Below are positions 8,083 to 15,286 of a stretch of DNA of 21,382 nt, piece by piece. The notes below the pieces were generated by a model. It saw nothing but the letters and a program-made list of their open reading frames with translations, did no database searches and had not been told where the DNA came from. The number at the start of each line of letters is the position of its first letter. Position 1 is the stretch's first letter. Source of the DNA: Alphaproteobacteria bacterium (lineage in GTDB: Bacteria > Pseudomonadota > Alphaproteobacteria > Caulobacterales > Caulobacteraceae); assembly GCA_018895795.1 (NCBI GenBank), contig JAHINZ010000491.1, forward strand, positions 1-21,382, read 5' to 3'. The position numbers and the translations under genes were made by a program.

Positions 8083-8970
8083 ATGGCCGTTCGTTCATTG
8101 TCAGTGATGTCGCCCGACGGCGGCCTGTCGCGCTACCTCACTGAAATCCGCAAATTTCCGATGCTGCCCAAGGACGAGGAGTTCATGCTCGCCCAACGCT
8201 GGAAGGAGCATCAGGATTCCGAGGCCGCCCACAAGATGGTCACCAGCCACCTGCGTCTGGTGGCCAAGATCGCCATGGGCTATCGCGGCTACGGCCTGCC
8301 GATCGGCGAAGTGATCTCCGAGGGCAATGTCGGCCTGATGCAGGCGGTCAAGAAATTCGAGCCCGACAAGGGCTTCCGTCTGGCCACCTACGCCATGTGG
8401 TGGATCCGCGCCTCGATCCAGGAATATATCCTGCGCTCGTGGTCGCTGGTGAAGATGGGCACGACCGCCGCCCAGAAGAAGCTGTTCTTCAACCTGCGCA
8501 AGGCCAAGAGCCAGATCGAGGCCTTCCAGGACGGCGATCTGCGTCCCGACCAGGTCAGCGCCATCGCCACCAAGCTGGGCGTGCTCGACAGCGAGGTCAT
8601 CTCGATGAACCGCCGCCTGTCGGGCCCCGACGCCTCGCTGAACGCCCCGCTGCGGTCGGACAGCGAGAGCGAGTGGCAGGACTGGCTGGCCGACGAAAAC
8701 CAGGTGTCGCAAGAGACCGTGGTCGCCGAGAACGAGGAGAAGTCCCTGCGCATGGGCCTGCTCCAGGAAGCCATGGTCGAACTGACCGACCGTGAGCGTC
8801 ACATCCTGACCGAGCGGCGCCTTAAGGACGACCCGACCACCCTGGAAGATCTGGCCACCCACTACGGCGTCAGCCGCGAGCGGGTTCGCCAGATCGAGGT
8901 CCGCGCCTTCGAGAAGCTGCAAAAATCGATGCGCGAAGCGGCCATCGCCAAGAACATGGTCGAAGCCTGA
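8083..8970 (+). CDS. rpoH: RNA polymerase heat-shock sigma factor sigma-32
   Basis: This 295-residue protein directs RNA polymerase to heat-shock promoters. Region 1.2 is GLSRYLTEIRKFPML, and region 2 includes SEGNVGLMQAVKKFEP and ATYAMWWIRASIQEYI. The RpoH box QKKLFFNLR (131-139) separates it from housekeeping sigma factors. The region 4 helix-turn-helix is at about 253-279, ending RERVRQIEVRAFEKL. ATG 8083 follows AAGGGG by eight bases. It stands alone, divergent from the small membrane protein, and is followed by a 130-bp inverted repeat that may end its transcript. A possible sigma-32 promoter upstream would let it activate itself. Length and motifs are normal for alphaproteobacterial RpoH. 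Confidence 0.96.
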   Translation: MAVRSLSVMSPDGGLSRYLTEIRKFPMLPKDEEFMLAQRWKEHQDSEAAHKMVTSHLRLVAKIAMGYRGYGLPIGEVISEGNVGLMQAVKKFEPDKGFRLATYAMWWIRASIQEYILRSWSLVKMGTTAAQKKLFFNLRKAKSQIEAFQDGDLRPDQVSAIATKLGVLDSEVISMNRRLSGPDASLNAPLRSDSESEWQDWLADENQVSQETVVAENEEKSLRMGLLQEAMVELTDRERHILTERRLKDDPTTLEDLATHYGVSRERVRQIEVRAFEKLQKSMREAAIAKNMVEA

Positions 8971-8979
8971 TCTAGAAAT

Positions 8980-9109
8980 CCGCTCTTCCCGGCGAAGGCC
9001 GGGACCCAGATCGAGCCCGGAGTATCGGACGGTGGGTCGCCCGCTTTTGGCGCATCATCCCTGAGCGCTCAGGCTGAATCTGGGCCCCGGCCTTCGCCGG
9101 GGAGAGCGG
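8980..9109. repeat. Large intergenic inverted repeat with nested hairpins and a GANTC site
   Basis: The arms 8980-9011 and 9078-9109 are 32 nt each, match at 30 of 32 positions, and flank a 66-nt spacer. Each arm carries its own hairpin: CCCGGC-GAAG-GCCGGG at 8988-9003 and CCCCGGC-CTTC-GCCGGGG at 9085-9102. The spacer includes the perfect palindrome CTGAGCGCTCAG (9061-9072). A CcrM-type GAATC site lies at 9076-9080, at the inner edge of the right arm. The layout resembles the Caulobacter intergenic repeats reported to be associated with CcrM sites. It lies between two (+) genes and could also act as a terminator for rpoH. Confidence 0.75.
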
Positions 9110-9138
9110 AAATTTGATGGGTGATCTATAGGGTCGAA

Positions 9139-9843
9139 ATGGCCGGCTCTCCCCTCCCCCAACTCGTCCTCCTCCCCGGCCTGCTGAATGACGCAGAGCT
9201 GTGGCGCGACCAGATCTCCGGCCTGGCCGACATCGCCCGCTGCCACGTCGCCGACCTGACCCGGGGCGAGACGATTCATGAACTGGCCCAGACGGTTCTG
9301 GCCGAGGCCGAACCCACCTTCGCCCTGGCCGGCTTTTCGATGGGCGGCTATGTCGCCCAGGAGATCGCCCGGATCGCGCCCCGGCGCATCGCGCGCCTGG
9401 CCCTGCTGGACACCTCGATCCGCGTCGACGGCCCCGAGCGCGCGGCCCGGCGCGCCGCCCTGACCGAAGCCGCCCGGCGGCCGGGCGACTTCATCGGCAT
9501 CAGCCATGCGATCCTGAAAAGCTATGTCGACGCCTCGCGACTGGGCGACACCGCCTTGACCGACCGCGTCATCGCCATGACCCAGCGCCTCGGGCGCGAG
9601 GTGTTCATCCGCCAGAACAGCCTGCAGCGCGAGGACGGCGAGGCGGCCTTGAAGGCCCTGCGCTGTCCCCTGCTGATCCTCTGCGGCGAGAACGACCAGA
9701 TCACCCCCGCCGCAGGCCACCGCCTGATGGCCAAGGCAATCGGCTGCTCGCACCTGCTGGTGATCCCGAACGCCGGTCACATGACGCCGATGGAGGCGCC
9801 CGGGCCGGTCAATGGGGCGCTGCGACACTGGCTGGCGCTGTAG
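9139..9843 (+). CDS. Alpha/beta-fold hydrolase
   Basis: This 234-residue single-domain hydrolase has LVLLPGLLNDAELW at the oxyanion strand and the elbow GFSMGG with nucleophile Ser67. Asp186 in GENDQITP and His214 in NAGHMTPME complete the triad. All three residues are present and well spaced, so the enzyme should be active as an esterase or C-C/thioester hydrolase, substrate unknown. The start is uncertain: ATG 9139 begins close to the first strand, while GTG 9121 in frame lies 10-20 bases after GGAGAG in the repeat arm and would add six residues. It converges on the response-regulator gene, with only 22 bp between the stops. Confidence 0.85.
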   Translation: MAGSPLPQLVLLPGLLNDAELWRDQISGLADIARCHVADLTRGETIHELAQTVLAEAEPTFALAGFSMGGYVAQEIARIAPRRIARLALLDTSIRVDGPERAARRAALTEAARRPGDFIGISHAILKSYVDASRLGDTALTDRVIAMTQRLGREVFIRQNSLQREDGEAALKALRCPLLILCGENDQITPAAGHRLMAKAIGCSHLLVIPNAGHMTPMEAPGPVNGALRHWLAL

Positions 9844-9849
9844 ACAGTA

Positions 9850-9870
9850 AGGCGGCCGCCTGAAGTCAGG
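9850..9870. repeat. Overlapping palindromes between convergent genes
   Basis: AGGCGGCCGCCT (9850-9861) is a perfect 12-bp palindrome, and CCTGA-AG-TCAGG (9859-9870) overlaps it and includes the stop codon of the (-) gene. They fill the short gap between two converging genes. A shared bidirectional terminator is possible, but neither strand shows a clear T-tract. Confidence 0.4.
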
Positions 9871-10675
9871 CCGCGCCGCGTCCGCCGTCGTCGTCAGCGG
9901 CCATGAAGCCCATCAGGATGTCGATCCGCTGAAGCAGATCCGCTCTGGCTTGGGCGCCGCTGAATTCGCTTTTCGTGCACGCCTCCAGCGCCTCGGCCGC
10001 CGCGACCAGGCGCGGCTCCTTGACCGCGTCGCCGACCTTGCGCAGCTCCAAGGCCTGGGCGGCGAGAGCGCGGCGGGCCTGGGCGGGATCGGAATCCAGC
10101 GCTCCGGCCGCCGACCGAACGATGCGCAGGGCCTGGGACAGCCGCGCGGCGATCGAATTGCTGGCGTCGGCCTTTCGCTTGCGCGGCCCCTTGTACTCCG
10201 CCGAATTGAACCGGCGGCGATCGGGGCCGACATACTGCACGGCCTCGACCCAATCGCGCGGCTTGAGCGTGACAGCTTCTAGGCGCCGTTCCAGATCCTT
10301 GATCGTGAACGGCTTGCGCATGAACTCGTGAACCCCGGCGTCGCGCGCGCCGAAGATCGCCTCGGCCGTGGCCTCGGCGGTGCACATGATGATCGGGGCC
10401 TCGCGGCAGACCAGATCGCTGCGGCGGATCTTGCGGGTCAGCAGCAACCCATCGATCCCGGCGCTGGCGTGCTCGACAAAGATCAGTTGCGGATCGACCG
10501 TCCGGGCCATCGCATAGCCCCGCTCGATGGTCTGGGCGGCGTAGATCTGCACGCTCCCCAGTTGCCGCAGTTGGTCGGCCAGCAGCTTGGCAATGGAGGG
10601 ATTGGAGTCGACCACCAGCACCCGCTGAACCTTCGCGGCGACACGCTGAATTATGCGGATATTGCCGTCGAACAC
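9866..10675 (-). CDS. Response-regulator-like protein with atypical receiver
   Basis: This 269-residue protein has a receiver domain at about 17-135 and a C-terminal region with no recognised output domain. Receiver landmarks are VLVVDSNPS (Asp23 kept, the second acidic residue replaced by Ser24), Thr99 in IIMCTAE and Lys121 in MRKPF. The phosphoacceptor position, placed by its fixed distance to the following DG (IDGL), is Glu68 (FVEHASAGIDG). Glu there mimics or replaces phospho-Asp, so ordinary phosphorylation is doubtful. A basic linker (148-170) repeats the pattern Y-x-G-P-x-(R/K)3: YVGPDRRR and YKGPRKRK. The rest is helical. The start is GTG 10675, with AGGAG 12 bases upstream and no better alternative. 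It lies 88 bp after the unknown 379-residue gene. A GACTC site is at 10697-10701. Confidence 0.85.
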   Translation of the reverse strand: MFDGNIRIIQRVAAKVQRVLVVDSNPSIAKLLADQLRQLGSVQIYAAQTIERGYAMARTVDPQLIFVEHASAGIDGLLLTRKIRRSDLVCREAPIIMCTAEATAEAIFGARDAGVHEFMRKPFTIKDLERRLEAVTLKPRDWVEAVQYVGPDRRRFNSAEYKGPRKRKADASNSIAARLSQALRIVRSAAGALDSDPAQARRALAAQALELRKVGDAVKEPRLVAAAEALEACTKSEFSGAQARADLLQRIDILMGFMAADDDGGRGAA

Positions 10676-10763
10676 CGGACAGACCAGCTCCTGAGGGACT
10701 CTCTCGATCGCAACCTAAGGTCTGATAGTAAAAATCACCTTGATAAGCGATCGAACCCGGACG

Positions 10764-11903
10764 TCAGTTTGCCAGGAAAATACTGAGGCCGCCCTCGAAA
10801 TCCTGGAAGATGTCGATGGCTTCGTCGACATGGGCGGTCGGCTGCCGGCCTTCCGGAAAACGATACCGCCAATAGGTGGCGATGTGCGAGATCACCCCGA
10901 CCTTCTCGCCCAGGGACAGAAACAGCTCGGGCGCGCGCAGCAGGAAGTCGCGGAAGGCCTTGGGCTTGCCGTTCTCGATCAGGTCCTCGAAGGCGTCGTC
11001 ATAGACCTTCAGGGTTCGTTGGATCGCCTTGCGTTCGATCATCACGCCGGCCTGCAGCCGCTTGCGGGCCTCATCCAGATAGCGGGCGTTCTCGGCGTCG
11101 CGCGCGCCGGTGATCAACAGCTGGCCGATCTCGACGCTGACCTCGGCCAGTTGCGGCCACAGGCGCGTCAGCATCCATTTGTAGTAGAGAAAGCCCTTCC
11201 AGCTGAACACGCCCTCCTTGAAGCTCTCGCCTTCAAGAACCAGGGTGTCGCGCAGTGGATCCAGGCGATCGTCGACCTCGGTCGAGAGCAGCGCCTCGAC
11301 CATGCGGGCGGCGTTGACGCCCGACATGCCGCCGGTGTCGCGATAGGCCAGATCGACCAGGCGCGAGATTTCGCCACTGACAAACCCCTGCATCTGGACA
11401 AGATCGCCTATCGACAGCGCGAAATAGCAGGGCGCGACGATCATGCCGTGCCGGCGCAGATGCTCCCGCAGGAGGAACGGATCCAGCGAGGGCAGCATGT
11501 CGATCATCCGCAGCGTCGACAGGTCGCGGGTCATGTCGCTGGCGTCGTTGCAAGCCTCCCGCAACAGATCGATCCAACCTCTCTGACCGACGAAGAAGGA
11601 CTGGCCGCCCAGGCCCAGATCGCCGCGGTCGAACGGAATGATGACCTTGGTGGCCGTTGGTCTCGCCTCATCGAACAGGAAGATGTCGTCGCTGCGCAGG
11701 CGATGCTTGACGATCAGGGCGTTGTTGAGAATGCGGTTTCGAAACAGCGGATGCTCGGTGTGCTCGGGCCGATGGCCGCTGTCGGCCTGGATCGCCAGCA
11801 GGTTCAGCACGCGGCTCGTCGAGGCCGTCCGCTCCAGCGCCCGAAGGCTTCGCGTCACGCGATCCTTGCCGCGCATCGGTTTCAGTTTGCGGCGCGCTGA
11901 CAC
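10764..11903 (-). CDS. Conserved-looking cytoplasmic protein of unknown function
   Basis: I do not recognise this 379-residue protein. It has no signal peptide or membrane segment. The first 30 residues are strongly basic, rich in Arg and Lys. Residues about 85-110 look like alternating strands (KVIIPFDRGDLGLGGQSFFV), and the rest is mostly helical with a Glu/Arg-rich stretch around 260-320. Coding composition matches its neighbours, so it is not foreign. GTG 11903 is preferred to ATG 11876 because GAGGA lies nine bases upstream of the GTG and no Shine-Dalgarno precedes the ATG. It sits between a hybrid histidine kinase (stop 88 bp upstream) and a receiver-domain gene (start 88 bp downstream), all on one strand, which suggests a role in that pathway. 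Confidence 0.8.
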   Translation of the reverse strand: MSARRKLKPMRGKDRVTRSLRALERTASTSRVLNLLAIQADSGHRPEHTEHPLFRNRILNNALIVKHRLRSDDIFLFDEARPTATKVIIPFDRGDLGLGGQSFFVGQRGWIDLLREACNDASDMTRDLSTLRMIDMLPSLDPFLLREHLRRHGMIVAPCYFALSIGDLVQMQGFVSGEISRLVDLAYRDTGGMSGVNAARMVEALLSTEVDDRLDPLRDTLVLEGESFKEGVFSWKGFLYYKWMLTRLWPQLAEVSVEIGQLLITGARDAENARYLDEARKRLQAGVMIERKAIQRTLKVYDDAFEDLIENGKPKAFRDFLLRAPELFLSLGEKVGVISHIATYWRYRFPEGRQPTAHVDEAIDIFQDFEGGLSIFLAN

Positions 11904-11948
11904 GGCGAGACGTCCTCAGAATGATGGGTCTGTTCTAGCGACCCCGGG

Positions 11949-11963
11949 CTAAACAAACGCTAA
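11949..11963. promoter_or_regulatory. CTAA-N7-CTAA motif, CtrA-box-like, overlapping an inverted repeat
   Basis: CTAA at 11949-11952 and CTAA at 11960-11963 (followed by CC) are separated by seven bases and end 46 bp before the GTG of the 379-residue gene. The inverted repeat AACGCT-N8-AGCGTT (11956-11961, 11970-11975) overlaps it. Each half-site differs by one base from the CtrA half-site TTAA. It has the same form and almost the same distance to the start as the motif at 6061-6075. Confidence 0.25.
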
Positions 11964-11990
11964 CCGAACAGCGTTCTCTGAATTGAAGGG

Positions 11991-13736
11991 TCAGGAGGCG
12001 CGGGCGAGAAGCTGGCCCCGGTCCGCTCCGGCGCCCAGCCCGGAAGGACAGCGCCGCAAACGGGCCACGGCCCGTAGCAAGCCCGCGGGCTGGATGGGTT
12101 TGGGCTGGGCGTCATCGAAACCCTGACTGAGGAGCCGCTCGGCTTCGCCGATCATGGCGTCGGCGGTCAGCGCCAGGATGGGGATATCGGGCCGACCGGC
12201 CTCGCCGCCCCGGATGCGTCGCACAGCCTCCAGCCCGTCCATCCGAGGCATGTGGACGTCCATCAGCACGATGTCGAAATCCTCGACGCGCAGCCGCGCC
12301 AGAGCCCCGCGGCCGTCGTTGGCGGTTGCGACCGTCGCATTCGCCGATTCCAGGATCGCCCGGGCCACGGCCTGATTGACCAGATTGTCGTCGACCACCA
12401 GAACCCGCGCGCCGGCGAGATCCAGCATCGGTTCGCCGGCGTCCTCACGCGCCGGGGCCGGCGCCAGCGGCAACACCAACCGGACCTGGAAGACCGAGCC
12501 CTGGCCCGCCGCGCTGGTCAGCGTGACGTCTCCGCCCATCATCTCAGCCAATTGACGCGTGATGGCCAGACCCAGCCCCGTGCCGCCAAATCGCCGGGCC
12601 GTCGATCGGTCACCCTGCGTGAACGGACTGAACAGTGCGGCCTGCTGGAGTTCGCTGATGCCGACGCCCGTGTCGGAAACCGCCAGCGTGACGCCGTCGG
12701 ACGTCGGCGCAATGCGGATATCGACCCGGCCCGTCTCGGTAAATTTCAGCGCGTTGGAGACCAGATTCAACAGGATCTGCCGGACCCGGACCGGGTCGCC
12801 CAGCAGCCAGGTCGGCGTCTCGGGCGCGACGTCCAGCGACAGGTCCAATCCCTTCAGGCGGGCGGTCTGGCTCCAGACCAGATGGATCTGATGGCCCAGT
12901 TTGCGAATATCGAAGGGCGCGCTTTCCAGCTCCAGCTTGCCGGCTTCGACCTTGGACAGGTCGAGAATGTCGTTGAGGATGGTCATCAGACTGTCCCCGG
13001 ACTGGACAATCATGTCCAGATATTCGGTCTGCTGAGTATTCAGCTGAGTGGCGCCCAGGGCGTGGGCGAGGCCCAGCACGCCGTTCATCGGCGTGCGCAG
13101 CTCGTGGCTCATCATCGCCACGAAGGCGGACTTGGCGCGGCTGGCCTCCTGGGCCTCCGCCTGGGCCTTCTCCAGGGCCAGGGCGTTGGCGCGCAGAAGC
13201 CGGGCGGTGTCCAGCATGTAGCCCAGCAGACCGGCCAGGGTGATCACGACGACGACCAGCTCCCAGGGCTTGAAGCCGCCGGCGATCAGCGGCGCGGCGA
13301 TCAGGGCGATGAAGGGCGGCGGGGTCATGACCAGCAGCGCCGAGCGGCTCAGCGCACCGTATTTGAGACCCTCGACGACCATGCCGAACAGGATGATCAG
13401 GGCGGCGAACTTCATGGCCGGCGGGCCGTAGGACCAGCTCAGAGCAGCCATGATGGACCAGACCGTGCAAAAGGCCGCCGCCGGTCCGAGGCGGACCAGA
13501 AGCGAGGAGCGCCCGGTCGTCCGCGGCCGGAACCGACGGTCAAGATACAACAGTAGCCCTTCGAGCGCACCGTTGACCGTCAGCCAGACCAGCATCGCCC
13601 GCGCGCCAAAATGGTAGCCGAGAAGGCCGCCGACCAGGATCATCACCGTCACACGGGCGATCCGGCCCTTGCGGCTCATGACGAGGGTCGCCCCTTCGAT
13701 CCCGTCGTCCAGAAACTCACGCAGACCCAAGGCCAC
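11991..13736 (-). CDS. Membrane-bound hybrid histidine kinase
   Basis: This 581-residue sensor kinase has an N-terminal block of about six membrane helices (roughly residues 31-175) and no recognisable periplasmic domain, so it may sense in or near the membrane. A short coiled coil (about 180-203) leads to the HisKA domain with phospho-His211 in MMSHELRTPMNG. The ATPase domain has N328 (NLVSNALKF), DTGVGI (355-360), FSPF and GGTGLGL (384-390). The C-terminal receiver has phosphoacceptor Asp493 in LMDVHMPRMDG and Lys546, preceded by VLVVDDN. All catalytic residues are intact. GTG 13736 gives this product; ATG 13679 (residue 20) is an alternative with AAGGGG upstream. No DNA-binding output is attached, so phosphate should pass to another protein. 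Confidence 0.93.
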   Translation of the reverse strand: MALGLREFLDDGIEGATLVMSRKGRIARVTVMILVGGLLGYHFGARAMLVWLTVNGALEGLLLYLDRRFRPRTTGRSSLLVRLGPAAAFCTVWSIMAALSWSYGPPAMKFAALIILFGMVVEGLKYGALSRSALLVMTPPPFIALIAAPLIAGGFKPWELVVVVITLAGLLGYMLDTARLLRANALALEKAQAEAQEASRAKSAFVAMMSHELRTPMNGVLGLAHALGATQLNTQQTEYLDMIVQSGDSLMTILNDILDLSKVEAGKLELESAPFDIRKLGHQIHLVWSQTARLKGLDLSLDVAPETPTWLLGDPVRVRQILLNLVSNALKFTETGRVDIRIAPTSDGVTLAVSDTGVGISELQQAALFSPFTQGDRSTARRFGGTGLGLAITRQLAEMMGGDVTLTSAAGQGSVFQVRLVLPLAPAPAREDAGEPMLDLAGARVLVVDDNLVNQAVARAILESANATVATANDGRGALARLRVEDFDIVLMDVHMPRMDGLEAVRRIRGGEAGRPDIPILALTADAMIGEAERLLSQGFDDAQPKPIQPAGLLRAVARLRRCPSGLGAGADRGQLLARAS

Positions 13737-13747
13737 ACCTTCACAAC

Positions 13748-13769
13748 GCCTAGCTGAGCCACGCTAGGC
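13748..13769. promoter_or_regulatory. Inverted repeat upstream of the hybrid kinase gene
   Basis: GCCTAGC (13748-13754) and GCTAGGC (13763-13769) are perfect inverted arms with an 8-base spacer, 12 bp before the GTG start of the kinase. The position would suit an operator or a 5'-leader hairpin. No known regulator site was recognised. Confidence 0.3.
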
Positions 13770-13828
13770 CGCCGCGAGTTCATGAAACGTTGAGGCTGCG
13801 ACGATTGGACGCGTAAATCCTCGCAAAC

Positions 13829-13868
13829 AGAAAAAGTTTTGCCAAATTCCCCGGCCTGGGCCGGGGAA
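13829..13868 (-). terminator. Rho-independent-type terminator of purA
   Basis: The perfect hairpin TTCCCCGGC-CTGG-GCCGGGGAA (13847-13868) lies about 10 bp beyond the purA stop on the (-) strand. It is followed there by TTTGGCAAAACTTTTTC (13830-13846), an interrupted T-rich tract. It probably separates purA from the hybrid kinase transcript. Confidence 0.65.
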
Positions 13869-13878
13869 CGGCAACAGA

Positions 13879-15165
13879 TCACCCCTGGAACGGGTCGCGC
13901 ATCAAAATGGTGTCCTCGCGCTCGGGGCTGGTCGACAACAGGGCGACCGGCGCGCCGATCAGCTCCTCGACCCGGCGCACATATTTGACGGCGTTGGCGT
14001 TGAGGTCCTTGAACGACCGGGCGCCGGCGGTGCTTTCGCTCCAGCCGTCCATCTCTTCATAGATCGGGGTGGCGGCCTGCTGGTCGCGCATGCCGGCCGG
14101 CAGATAGTCGACCACCTTGTCGCCGATCTTGTAGCCGACGCAGATCTTCAGGGTCTTGAGGCCGTCCAGCACGTCCAGCTTGGTCAGGGCCACGCCGTGG
14201 ATGCCGTTGATGGCCACCGACTGGCGCACCAGCACGGCGTCGAACCAGCCGCAACGGCGGGGACGGCCGGTATTGACCCCGACCTCGCGGCCGACGGTCG
14301 ACAGGTGCTTACCCACCTCATCGTTCAGCTCGGCCGCAAACGGGCCTTCGCCGACCCGGGTGGTGTAGGCCTTGACGATACCCAGCACATAGCCGGTCGC
14401 CGACGGGCCCATGCCGCTACCGGCCGAGGCCTGACCGGCCACGGTGTTGGACGAGGTGACGAACGGATAGGTGCCGTGGTCGACGTCCAGCAGGGCGCCT
14501 TGCGCGCCCTCGAACAGGATGCGGCGGCCGGCCTTGTAAGCCTTGTCCAGCACCCGCCACGCGGGCTGGGCATAGGCCAGGATGCGCGGCGCCAGATCCA
14601 TCAAGCCGTCGAACAGATCGTCGGCGCTGGCTTCCGGCAGGCCGAGGCCGCGCCGCAGAGCGCCGTGATGGGCGAGCAGTCGCTCGATCTTGGGCTTGAG
14701 GGCTTCCGGATCGGCCAGATCGGCGACGCGGATGGCGCGGCGGCCGACCTTGTCTTCATAGGCCGGGCCGATGCCGCGGCCGGTGGTGCCGATCTTCTGG
14801 CTGGAGGCGGCCTCGCGGGCCTGGTCCAGGTCCTTGTGCAGCGGCAGGATCAGGCAGGCGTTGTCGGCCAGGATCAGCAGCTCGGGCGAGATCATCACCC
14901 CCTGCTCGGCGATCTTGTCGATCTCACTCAGCAAGTGCCAGGGGTCGACGACCACGCCGTTGCCGATCACCGACAACTTCCCTTGAACGACCCCGGACGG
15001 CAGCAGGGCCAGCTTGTAGACCTTGCCGTCCACCACCAGCGTATGGCCGGCGTTGTGGCCGCCCTGAAAGCGCACGACGACGTCGGCCCGGTTGGACAAC
15101 CAATCGACGATCTTGCCCTTGCCTTCATCGCCCCACTGGGCGCCGACGACGGTCACATTGGCCAT
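13879..15165 (-). CDS. purA: Adenylosuccinate synthetase
   Basis: This 428-residue enzyme makes adenylosuccinate from IMP, aspartate and GTP, the first committed step to AMP. The N-terminal VTVVGAQWGDEGKGK carries the phosphate loop and catalytic Asp13, and GGHNAGHT has catalytic His41. QKIGTTGRGIGPAYEDK (IMP binding), the downstream EGAQG and the NTGRPRRCGWFDAV segment are all present. Length is normal. ATG 15165 begins exactly at the family N-terminus, although the frame stays open to 15243. Its Shine-Dalgarno is weak (AAGG about 12 bases upstream). A TTGACT at 15238-15243 on the (-) strand may be a -35 element, and a GACTC site (15219-15223) lies between it and the gene. Confidence 0.97.
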   Translation of the reverse strand: MANVTVVGAQWGDEGKGKIVDWLSNRADVVVRFQGGHNAGHTLVVDGKVYKLALLPSGVVQGKLSVIGNGVVVDPWHLLSEIDKIAEQGVMISPELLILADNACLILPLHKDLDQAREAASSQKIGTTGRGIGPAYEDKVGRRAIRVADLADPEALKPKIERLLAHHGALRRGLGLPEASADDLFDGLMDLAPRILAYAQPAWRVLDKAYKAGRRILFEGAQGALLDVDHGTYPFVTSSNTVAGQASAGSGMGPSATGYVLGIVKAYTTRVGEGPFAAELNDEVGKHLSTVGREVGVNTGRPRRCGWFDAVLVRQSVAINGIHGVALTKLDVLDGLKTLKICVGYKIGDKVVDYLPAGMRDQQAATPIYEEMDGWSESTAGARSFKDLNANAVKYVRRVEELIGAPVALLSTSPEREDTILMRDPFQG

Positions 15166-15181
15166 GATTGAGATATGCCTT

Positions 15182-15198
15182 GTCACCTGCCCGGTGAC
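15182..15198. promoter_or_regulatory. Hairpin in the purA leader
   Basis: GTCACC-TGCCC-GGTGAC is a perfect 6-bp stem with a 5-base loop, ending 17 bases upstream of the purA start. It adjoins the weak AAGG ribosome site and could influence translation. No known purine riboswitch was recognised. Confidence 0.3.
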
Positions 15199-15286
15199 GT
15201 CAAGCGGTCCTTCGACAGGACTCGACCGCGGACGCTTAGTCAATTTTGGGCGGCGACACGGGCGGCGTCAGAGCACGCCCGCGAAG

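Noticed and set aside
13676..13882. 68-codon open frame upstream of the hybrid kinase
   Set aside because: It runs through the purA terminator and the kinase promoter region in another frame, with no ribosome site or recognisable sequence.
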